Made by a program: the position numbers and the translations under genes | Notes under the pieces: model-generated | What the model saw: the letters and a program-made list of their open reading frames with translations, nothing else | Told to the model about the DNA's origin: nothing | The model's database searches: none | Assembly: GCA_030834905.1 (NCBI GenBank) | Contig: JAUQWZ010000006.1 | Span: 310,001-374,000 of the forward strand | From: Aggregatilineales bacterium | GTDB taxonomy: Bacteria > Chloroflexota > Anaerolineae > Aggregatilineales > Phototrophicaceae | DNA length: 64,000 nucleotides | Reading direction: 5' to 3' | Part shown: positions 1 through 8,100 of the stretch, in pieces | How positions within the stretch are numbered: position 1 is the first letter of the stretch | Layout of the letters: every line of letters begins with the position of its first letter

Positions 1-46
1 CCAACTGAGCCTTCCTCGCCAAGGTTTCGTCGCTGGCTTCAAACAT
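1..46 (-). CDS. N-terminal fragment of a further gene of the cyclase operon
   Basis: A minus-strand ATG at 46-44 is preceded by AGAGGA at an 8-nt spacing, which is a good ribosome binding site. The frame stays open to the window edge for about 15 codons, beginning MFEASDETLARKA. It lies 158 nt downstream of the cyclase gene on the same strand and could belong to the same transcript. Too little is visible to name a family. Confidence 0.45.
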   Translation of the reverse strand, partial: MFEASDETLARKAQL

Positions 47-204
47 CTGGGCTGTCCTCTAGATCCTTTATGTCGGCGCGAGTGTGCCAAATGTGCCGCG
101 AGTTTCCAAAAGAAGATCATTTTTGGTGAAACAGGACTCGCGCGCGGCTTCCCCGGGCGGCGTTTCAGACGCGCTCTGGCAGAACAGCCACCAGCGTACC
201 CGCC

Positions 205-3200
205 TTATGCGCCGTTCTGAAGTGCCCGAAGTCGTTCAAGCTGAACGTGGATATCCTTCTCATCGGGGAAAATCGTGGCTGCGTGCGTGTATAGCTCAAT
301 CGCCCCGTCAATGTCCTGATCTTCCTCGGCTTGCGCCGCTGCCGCCGTCACAATTTCTATCGCCTGCGGCAGCAGCCCACATTTTAGCAGATGATACGCC
401 AGCGTGACCGGTCGCGCCTGTTCGCCGGTTTGCTCGCGCCAGTAACCCACCGCCGCGCGATGCAGCTTCAGCCGCTGCGCCCGTGAGAGAGTCTCGTAGA
501 TTACCGCCTGCGTCATCCCGTGACGAAAGCGAAAGATCCCCGGCTGCGGCTCGCTGATAATCTGCATGTTCAGCAGTTCCGCCAGCGCGCCCGTCACGGC
601 TTCGGCGCTGACCGCGCTCAGTTCTTCGGCGCTGAAATCTTCGCCAAGCACCGCCGCGCCGGTCAGCACCTGCCGCGTCCTGACTTCCAACCGGTCAATG
701 CGGCTGACGACCAGCTCGCGCACGTTTTCCGGCAGCGCGTCCACGTCGGCGTCACGCTTAAGCTCGGCGCGCCCGTTTACGTCTTCGATCAGGTCACCAT
801 CCAGCAGCGCCCGCAGCAGCGACTCGATAAACAGCGGTCGCCCGCTGGTGCGCTCCCACAGCAGGCTGCTCAGACGCCCGCCTAATTCGCTGGCATGGAG
901 AATCGCCATCGCCACCAGCGACGTCTCATCCCGACTCAAATCCGGCACGACCAGCGTCTGAATATCCAGGTCAATCGACTTGTACGGTTCGTAAGTGACC
1001 ACGACCACCAGCTTCGCCTGCGTTACCTGCGCCAGCACCCGCTGAAGCAGCTCATACGCCTGCGGATTCTCCAGATGCAGATCGTCAATCACCAGCAGCG
1101 TCGGCTGGCTGCGCGTATATTCCCGCAGCAGTTGAATCAGCGCCGCGCTCAGGCTGGTGCGCTGCTCAGTTTTCGTCCAGATACCGGTGGTTTGCAGCGG
1201 CGAAGCCGACTGCGCCTGCGCGCCCCGCGCCGCCATGCCAAACACGCCCGAAGTCTGGCGCTCTTGCTGGCTCATCTGCTGCACCCGCTTGAACAGGTCG
1301 CCCAGGGGATCGGGCTTGGGCGGCGGCTCGGCGTCCGGTTTAGCGGCAGGCTGAGGTCGTTTCGGCGCGATTCCGAACAGAAGGCTGCTCAATGCTGGTT
1401 GCAAGTGAGACAGCTTCATGCCATCCAGCCGCTGAGTAAGCTGCGCGGCTGCTTCGGAACCATCGGCAGGGTTCAGGTCTAAAAGCTGCGCCACCAGCCC
1501 CGCCCACGTCGTCCGGCGGGTATTGCGCGATTGGCAGGTTGCCCAGGCGACCCGGAAGCCGGAATTGACCGCCGCCGATGCTAACTGCTGGGCAATCGAT
1601 GTTTTGCCAATGCCCGCATCCCCAACCAGCGCCACGGCGCGGCGGCGTCCCATAGATGCCTGCTTGAGCGTCATATTCAGCGACAGCATGAACATATCGT
1701 GCCCGACGAACGGCATATCGCTCGAATAGTCGAGACTGACGACCGGCGCGCTGACGCTTTCCACGCGAAAGACGGGCACAGGCTGGCGCTTGCCCTTCAG
1801 CACCAGCGGTGGTAGCGGCGTGGCGCTGAATGCCTGCTGCACGCGGTTGTACACCCGCGACGATATGAGAATCTCACCTTCACCCGCGCTCGCCATCAGC
1901 CGCGCCGCCAGGTTCACGTCATCGCCCATCACCGTATATTCGCGCCGCTGCTGCCAGCCAACCTCGCCAGCATAGGTTTCGCCCTGGGTGATGCCGATCC
2001 GGTGCCGCACGTAGACGTCACGCCGCATAGTCGGTTCGACTTCCTCGGAGATGCGCGCGTTGAACTGCTTAAGCTGGAAGGTCATCTCCAGCGCGGCGGC
2101 GACAGCGCGATCAGCATCATCAGCATGAGAGATCGGCGCGCCGAAGGTGATCAGCAGCTTGGTCCCCAGCTTGTAGGGATCGGTACGGGCAATCGTCCCG
2201 CCGCGCACCGAAACGATATGCTGAACCATATTGTAGTACCGGCGCAGCAGCGAGGCGACGTAGCGCAGATGCGGCTCGCCCCACTCGCTGAGCAGTTCGG
2301 CGACGCCGGTGAAGTGGACAAACATCGTCACCGTCAGGCGGTTCTGGCTGGTGAGATGGTAATCGTCGCTGACGATCATCTCGCTCAGCACCGCCGGTGC
2401 CACAAATCGCGAGACGACCTTGACCTTGTTGGCTACTGTCCGAAGCTGCTTATCGAGGCTTGCCTGTTCGAGATCGAACATCGCGGTGGTTTTGGCGCGG
2501 CGGCGCACCGGCAGTTCCAGTTCATAGGCATCCAGTTGATCCCCGAAATCATCCACCAGTTGGCAGAAACCGTCTGCCAGCGCCGTCTGGGTGGGGAACT
2601 CATCGCTGAGATGCGCCGCCAGTTCGGCGCTGACAATCACCTCGTCGCGCTCGCCAGCACCTTCCGCCTGCATGGCGTCTCCGGGAAGCTGCCCGATGAT
2701 GATGTGATCGCGCTGGTTACTGTTGCCAACCAGCGCTTCGAGCAGCCTGCCGCGTGCCACGCCGATGGACATGGTAAGCTGCGAATGATGATCGTCGCCA
2801 AACAGCCGTCGGATATCCTGATGCCGTATCGGCTGGAAGTGCTCCTTCATTGCCCGCTGCATCCGCAGCCCGGTGCGGACCGCCTTGCGGCTGGCAGCCA
2901 GCGTTTCCTGTTCGCTGCCCGCCGTCCAGAAGGCGAGCAGCGCGTCGCCAGCGAATTTAAGAAGCTGCCCATCGGAATTCGCCAGCACTTCCAGCATCTT
3001 TGAGAAATAGTCGTTGATGACCGCGGTCAGGATTTCCGTTCCTTCAGCGCCGCTTTGCTGCTGAAGCCGTTCCGACAGCGCCGTAAAGCCGGATACGTCG
3101 GCAAACAAAAAAGCGCCTGATCGCAGATTAGCATAGTCCTCGCGCGCGATCAGGGCTTCGTCTTCGGCAATATATGGGGGTAAATAGGCGACAACAGCCC

Positions 3201-3321
3201 GCTGAAGGCTGTTAAGATGCTGTATCGCCTCGCGCATCGCGCTCCGTTCGTCCAGGCGCGCCACGAGTGAAGCCGGTAAAAACCGGCTTAAGTCCGACTG
3301 AAGTTCTGTGTCCTGCGTCAC
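205..3321 (-). CDS. soluble adenylyl cyclase-like protein: two class III cyclase domains, AAA/STAND ATPase, TPR-like tail
   Basis: Predicted cytosolic nucleotide cyclase of 1038 aa. The GTG start overlaps the upstream stop codon (GTGA), so translation is probably coupled; the longer frame starting at 3372 is less likely. The first cyclase domain (about residues 68-265) has the metal-binding FADVSGF (Asp75) and FAGDALL. The second (about 320-510) has FVHFTG where the Asp is expected, but keeps GDDVNLAARL, the transition-state Asn/Arg region that domain 1 lacks. The two halves therefore look complementary, as in mammalian C1/C2 cyclases and ADCY10. A P-loop NTPase follows (GDAGIGKT near 569, LLVIDDLH near 742) and then a short helical, TPR-like end. 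cAMP versus cGMP product cannot be told from sequence. Last visible full gene of an operon with a MinD-like ATPase. Confidence 0.85.
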   Translation of the reverse strand: MTQDTELQSDLSRFLPASLVARLDERSAMREAIQHLNSLQRAVVAYLPPYIAEDEALIAREDYANLRSGAFLFADVSGFTALSERLQQQSGAEGTEILTAVINDYFSKMLEVLANSDGQLLKFAGDALLAFWTAGSEQETLAASRKAVRTGLRMQRAMKEHFQPIRHQDIRRLFGDDHHSQLTMSIGVARGRLLEALVGNSNQRDHIIIGQLPGDAMQAEGAGERDEVIVSAELAAHLSDEFPTQTALADGFCQLVDDFGDQLDAYELELPVRRRAKTTAMFDLEQASLDKQLRTVANKVKVVSRFVAPAVLSEMIVSDDYHLTSQNRLTVTMFVHFTGVAELLSEWGEPHLRYVASLLRRYYNMVQHIVSVRGGTIARTDPYKLGTKLLITFGAPISHADDADRAVAAALEMTFQLKQFNARISEEVEPTMRRDVYVRHRIGITQGETYAGEVGWQQRREYTVMGDDVNLAARLMASAGEGEILISSRVYNRVQQAFSATPLPPLVLKGKRQPVPVFRVESVSAPVVSLDYSSDMPFVGHDMFMLSLNMTLKQASMGRRRAVALVGDAGIGKTSIAQQLASAAVNSGFRVAWATCQSRNTRRTTWAGLVAQLLDLNPADGSEAAAQLTQRLDGMKLSHLQPALSSLLFGIAPKRPQPAAKPDAEPPPKPDPLGDLFKRVQQMSQQERQTSGVFGMAARGAQAQSASPLQTTGIWTKTEQRTSLSAALIQLLREYTRSQPTLLVIDDLHLENPQAYELLQRVLAQVTQAKLVVVVTYEPYKSIDLDIQTLVVPDLSRDETSLVAMAILHASELGGRLSSLLWERTSGRPLFIESLLRALLDGDLIEDVNGRAELKRDADVDALPENVRELVVSRIDRLEVRTRQVLTGAAVLGEDFSAEELSAVSAEAVTGALAELLNMQIISEPQPGIFRFRHGMTQAVIYETLSRAQRLKLHRAAVGYWREQTGEQARPVTLAYHLLKCGLLPQAIEIVTAAAAQAEEDQDIDGAIELYTHAATIFPDEKDIHVQLERLRALQNGA

Positions 3322-3686
3322 TGTCCCGAACCGCTGGTATCCTGTGCTAATCGTTCCGCAATGATTGACCACAAGCCCAAGCCGCCGCTGCCGCGCTTTG
3401 CCCGCAGATTGATGCGATAGCGCTGATTTGGCGCTTCGCCCATTTCAATGATCCAGCCCCTGCTCACCAGGTCAGCGGTCAGTTCGTCAAGGGCGTTCAG
3501 CCTGTCCTGAAGCCGGTTATGGAGCCATTCACGGGTCACGCCGACGCGGGTTCCACTGGAATCGCGCAGCAGCAGCAGCATGATCTGTTTCTGATCCGGC
3601 GGCAAATCGGTTATATCCAGCGCCGTGATCCCGGCTGGCTCATCATTGCTGAGTTTGGCGCTGAGATTATCAAACAGTCCTGCCAT
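3318..3686 (-). CDS. small winged-helix-like protein of the cyclase operon
   Basis: 122 aa, start ATG at 3686 with AGAGG about 9 nt upstream. The middle (about residues 30-90) has the pattern of a winged helix: helices around PPDQKQIMLLLLRDSSGTR and DRLNALDELTADLVSRGW, followed by a beta wing (GEAPNQRYRINL). No known family is recognised. The stop codon overlaps the GTG start of the cyclase by 4 nt, which implies co-translation and probably a joint function. It may act as a DNA-binding or protein-docking adaptor; this is inference. Confidence 0.6.
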   Translation of the reverse strand: MAGLFDNLSAKLSNDEPAGITALDITDLPPDQKQIMLLLLRDSSGTRVGVTREWLHNRLQDRLNALDELTADLVSRGWIIEMGEAPNQRYRINLRAKRGSGGLGLWSIIAERLAQDTSGSGQ

Positions 3687-3698
3687 AGCGTTGTACCT

Positions 3699-3917
3699 CT
3701 AATAGAACTCTGGCATTGCAATCGGTTCACCCTGCGGACTGCAAATTCCACACCAGATGGCATCGGTCACGACAACCGCTTTCGGCGTTTCATTCGCGCC
3801 AACGTAAATCGTCAGGATAAACGGCATTTTCGAGGCATGATCCCGGCAGACAAAGCGCCCGCAAAAACGGCACGAGGCATTTGCGCTCCCATCACACACC
3901 CAACAGGCTGCGGACAT
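3699..3917 (-). CDS. Cys-rich mini-protein, probable zinc-binding domain
   Basis: 72 aa. Cysteines occur as CWVC near the N-terminus, then CRFCGRFVCRDH, and CGIC near the C-terminus, enough for two zinc sites in a B-box or ribbon-like arrangement. Start ATG at 3917 follows AAGGAAGGAATCT, a strong ribosome binding site. It sits 12 nt upstream of the winged-helix-like gene and 83 nt downstream of the MinD-like gene, in one operon. The function is unknown; a role as adaptor in the signalling module is an inference. Confidence 0.65.
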   Translation of the reverse strand: MSAACWVCDGSANASCRFCGRFVCRDHASKMPFILTIYVGANETPKAVVVTDAIWCGICSPQGEPIAMPEFY

Positions 3918-4000
3918 AGATTCCTTCCTTCAACGGCGCACCGCGTTGTTTCATTGTATAGGCGAATGCTGGCAGTAGACAATAAAGTCACCACATCAGC

Positions 4001-4774
4001 TCATTTCTTCACCAGATCGTCGGTGATCGCTTCGAGCGTAACCGACCACGGATGCTGCGGATACAGCGCGCTGAAAACGTGCCCGCTGGCGTTGAAGGCG
4101 ACGTCCTCGGACAGCGGCAGCACGCCGGACACTTCCGCGTCGTAAGTCTTCGCCACATCAGCTTTAAGGCGCTCAAAATCAAAGCGCGTCAGTGCCTTGT
4201 TGACCACCAGCCGTGTTTTTGGCACTTCGAGTTTGCGAGCGATATCGACGGTGACGGCGGTTCCCTGAAAATCCTGCTCATCCGGGCGCAGGATGATGCA
4301 CAGCACGTTTGAGACAGCAATCGACAGCAGCGTCTCTTCGTTCAAGCCCGGATGCGTGTCGATTAGCAGGTAATCCAGTTCCAGCTTGCGGATGAGGGTG
4401 TTAAAGCCCTGGTTCAGCAGGTTGACGTCGTAGCCTTCGCGCAGCACCCGCGCGATCTCGTTGGTGCGGATGCTCGACGGTATCAGCCACAGGTTCAAAT
4501 CCCTGAGATACGCTCGCTCCGGGTCGGTGGCAAAGTCGCTCACCCGATAGGCGACGGCTTCGATTGGCGCGCGCCCCCACAGGTAGTCATTCAGCGCTTT
4601 ATCAAGCTGCGTTTCGTCAAAGCCAAACAAAACATGAACGCCAGGCGATTGAATATCGGTATCGACGATGCCGACCCGCTTCCCTCGACGCGCCAGAATC
4701 GTTCCAATATTGGCGGCAAGGTTCGACTTGCCGGTTCCCCCGCGAAAAGAATGTATGGAGATGATTTCGCCCAT
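4001..4774 (-). CDS. MinD/ParA-family P-loop ATPase
   Basis: 257 aa, SIMIBI-class ATPase. The deviant Walker A motif is FRGGTGKS at residues 10-17; the usual signature lysine (KGG) is replaced by Arg11. The A' motif VDTDIQSPG and the switch-like LLIDTHPGL are present. Family members dimerise on ATP and position or regulate partners. No chromosome-partition partner (ParB, MinE) is nearby; the gene instead heads the operon with the Zn-finger, winged-helix and cyclase genes, which suggests a signalling role. The start has GGAGAGG 4 nt upstream. No amphipathic C-terminal helix is obvious (it ends DDLVKK). Confidence 0.85.
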   Translation of the reverse strand: MGEIISIHSFRGGTGKSNLAANIGTILARRGKRVGIVDTDIQSPGVHVLFGFDETQLDKALNDYLWGRAPIEAVAYRVSDFATDPERAYLRDLNLWLIPSSIRTNEIARVLREGYDVNLLNQGFNTLIRKLELDYLLIDTHPGLNEETLLSIAVSNVLCIILRPDEQDFQGTAVTVDIARKLEVPKTRLVVNKALTRFDFERLKADVAKTYDAEVSGVLPLSEDVAFNASGHVFSALYPQHPWSVTLEAITDDLVKK

Positions 4775-5155
4775 CGTGCCTCTCCTCAGCGCGTTTCGGC
4801 TGCCAGCGGTATGCGATGTTGGGCTGCCTTAGCGACGGCATATTCGCTGCCCCGGCAGTCTTCGTTGCTGAATGCTGAATGAACGGCAGCATCGATTATG
4901 GAGCGTAATTCCTTACCACATATCATATCGCTGCGCCAACTTTCAGTATAAGCCTGAGTTCTATCGGCTGTGCCTTGGTGTTTCAGCCAGATTTTGCTCG
5001 TTCAGGTGATAAAATTCACAAACCTTTAACGCCAGATCATCTGTTTTCCCCATAGAATAATCCCAATGTATACAGTATAAACATTTCTGGATACCCAAAT
5101 CGCAGCGTCCGGTGCTGCGGCTTTCGGTTACGCCTCCAGACAAGGACAAGCATCA
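4775..5155. other. 381-nt divergent intergenic region
   Basis: This stretch separates the minus-strand signalling operon from the plus-strand RND gene and should hold both promoters, but I could not fix a clear -35/-10 pair on either strand. It is AT-richer than its surroundings. A minus-strand reading frame at 4961-5149 (62 codons, no ATG start near the beginning) includes CLYCIHWDYS and CEFYHL. It has a non-random look but no supporting ribosome binding site, so it is not called as a gene. Confidence 0.4.
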
Positions 5156-8100
5156 ATGAAATCGCTGTTCAGCGGCATCACCACGCTCTCGCTACGCTTT
5201 CGATTTGTTACGATTGCGCTCGCTATCCTGATCTCTATCGCAGGTATCTTTGCTATCACCCAACTGCGCCAGGAGTTGATCCCGTCGGTGGAATTCCCAC
5301 AGACGATCATCCTGTCGCAGGTTTCAGGCATGACCAGCGAGCAGGTGCTCAGCGTCCTGACGACACGCATTGAAGAAGCGCTCGACACCGTCCCCGAAAT
5401 CGTGAACGTCGAAACGACCACGACGGGGGCGTTTGGCGCGATAGTGACCGCTGCCAACGATTTCGGGCTGGATCAGCCGAAGCTGCGCGCCGATATTCAG
5501 CGCGCGCTGGACAACATGTGGCTGCCGCTTCGCCACATTCAGCCGCAGGCAGACGAAGACGCGGAAGCCTTCGCCCGGCGTCTGCTGGCGGACGTTCAGC
5601 CCGAACTGCTGATCTATCTTCAGGAAACCGACTCCAATTTCCTGTTCCAGCTTCAGCCGCGCACCTGGGAAGCATTCTCCAATGAGACGGTTGAAGGCGT
5701 GCTGGCGTACCTCGCCGGCGAGCAGCAGGAAACCAGCGGTCAGCAGAGCGCGCTCCGCCAGCTCATCGATCTGGAAGTCGTGCCCGCGCTGGTAAACCTG
5801 CCCTCGATTGCCAGCATCTCCGTCAGCGGCGGTCAGGCACTGCCGGACGAAAACGGCGAACTGGCGGTGTCTGCGCCGGTTGAAACCGCCGCCGACGCCC
5901 CAAGCCTGCTGCTTCAGCTTTCGCCTGAAGTGTGGACGGTTGTCTCGCGCAAGGTCGGGCTGGAAGGTCAGCTCGACAGCAGCGCGGTTCAAACCCTGAG
6001 CGCGGCATCGGTTGACATCCCCACCGACGCGCCCGCGCTGCCCGAAAGCTGGCAGATGGACCGCTTCAAGGACGCAACCGACCTGATCGAAATGCAGTCG
6101 CTCACGGTCAACCTGGGCAGTGTCTTTAACGAATTCCTCAACCGCGGCACTATCTCCGGCGGGTTGGGACAAACTGATGATTTGACGCCCGAAGTGATCG
6201 CTCAGATGCTGGCGATTGAGCCAACGCTGGTCGAGTACTTCAAGGCGGAGCAACTGGTCGCCATGAGCGACGACGTGTTCGCCGCCCTGCCTGACGAGTT
6301 CATCGCCAACCTGGACGGCTTGACCCGCGACGAATTGGCTGCCAAGGCGCTGGCAGCCAGCATTACCGGCGAAGCCGCCGACCTGCCGCCCGCCGATCTG
6401 CCCGCGTCGTGGTCAATCGCGCCGCCGCGTCTGATAACCTTCGGCTTTGACGATCTGCCGCTGGCGACCTTCAGCATCTCCGGCGAAGCGGTCGTCGAAG
6501 CTTCCGCGCCGGTAGCAGCCGCCGAGACACCGATTGAAACGCCCGCCGCCGAACCGGCGAACAATATCGCCCAGGCACCGGAAGGACCCGCGCTGCCCGC
6601 GATCTTCAGCCTCGTCGGGACGCAGTTTGGCGCTGAACTCGATACGGCGGACGACCTGCTCGCCATTCAACTGCCCACTGAATTCGCTGACATGCTCGGC
6701 GCGAGTTCCATGCGGGCGGCAGACCTGTTCAACTTTCTGCCCCTGCTCAGCGATCCGTCAGCATTGGCGGGCATGACAGGCGGCGAAGAAGGCGCGGCAG
6801 GCTTTGACGCAGCATCGTTTGACCTCTCCACTGCCCTGCCCGCGCTGATCGAGTGCGGCGTCAACCCGCTTGCGCTTGCCAGCGGCGATTTTAACATTGC
6901 CTCGGCGATGATCGGCTGCATCCCCGCCGACGTGGTCGAATACCTCGCCGAAAACGATCCCACTTTCGCCACCAGCCTCAGCGCCGAAACCTTCGCTTAC
7001 TTCAACGACGACGTTCTGGCGCTCGAAAGCGTTTCCCCGCCGTTGGACGCGGTCTGGAACGCGCTGACCAACCAACCGCAGTTCGCCCAGACTCCGCTGA
7101 ACACTGCGGGTGACGTGCTGGTTATTGGCGGCGGTTCAGCCTCGCGGGTGCTGAATACCATCAACGAGATGGTGCCGGAGCGCTTCGCGGGTTACGAAGT
7201 GCGTCTGTTCGACAGCTTAACACCGGCGGCGCTGCGCTACTTCGCTATCCACGAACCGAACTTTTACACCAGTCTTGATTCGGGCGTGCTGACAAAACTG
7301 TCACCGGAAGCGCTTGCCGCACTGCCCGAAGAAGCCATCGAATCGCTCGACGCCGAACTGGCAGCGCAGGTGCAGGCAGTTGCCAGTGGTGGTATGCCAT
7401 CGGCAGCCGATGCGCTGTCGGCGCTGTATGCGTCCGACGCGCCCGCCGCCGATCCCAACGCCCCTGCCATCAATGACGATTGGGATATGATCGCCGGTTT
7501 TCTCGGCTTGGAGCTTGATTCGGCTGACGACTTCCTGCGCCTGCCCGAAACTTACGGCTCTCCCGCTGATTTCATGAACAGCATCCTGAGTTCGCCCCAG
7601 GGACCGGCGTTCGCGCCCGGTCTGTTCGGCGGCATTTCGGCGGAAGCGCTGACCTACCTCAACGACCGCGACGCCACCTTCCTGGATACGCTGTCGCCGG
7701 ACGCGCTGCGGCTGCTCCAGGCAGATGTGCTGGCGGCGCTGCCGCAGACGGTTCAGGATCGGGCGGCATCCGACGCCCTGGCGTTCACGCCGACCGACGC
7801 CGTCACCCGCGTGAACGGCAACCCCGCCTTCCTGGTGACCGTCTACAAATCGTCCGACGCCAACACCGTCGAAGCCTACCATTCGGCGGAAGACACGCTG
7901 CGCCGCGTCATCGCCAACGACGCGAACATCACCTATGATGTCGCTTTTGAACAGGCGAGCTTCATTGAAGAATCCATCAGCGGCGTGGCGCGTGAAGGCG
8001 GCTTGGGTGCCTTCTTCGCCGTCGTGGTCATCCTCATCTTCCTCAGCAGTGGACACTGGGAAAGCCGCCCGCGCCGCATCACCGGCATCGTGATGATCGT

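Noticed and set aside
2002..3003. 333-codon plus-strand frame inside the cyclase gene
   Set aside because: Shadow of the cyclase domains; no start signal and no recognisable domain.
4961..5149. 62-codon minus-strand frame with CLYC and CEFYHL
   Set aside because: Cys/His arrangement is suggestive, but there is no ribosome binding site and it begins at a TTG next to the RND start; left as a note in the intergenic entry.
7301..8056. Minus-strand frames inside the RND gene (also 9287-10171)
   Set aside because: Antisense to conserved RND sequence, composition Arg/Gly/His-rich as expected of shadows.
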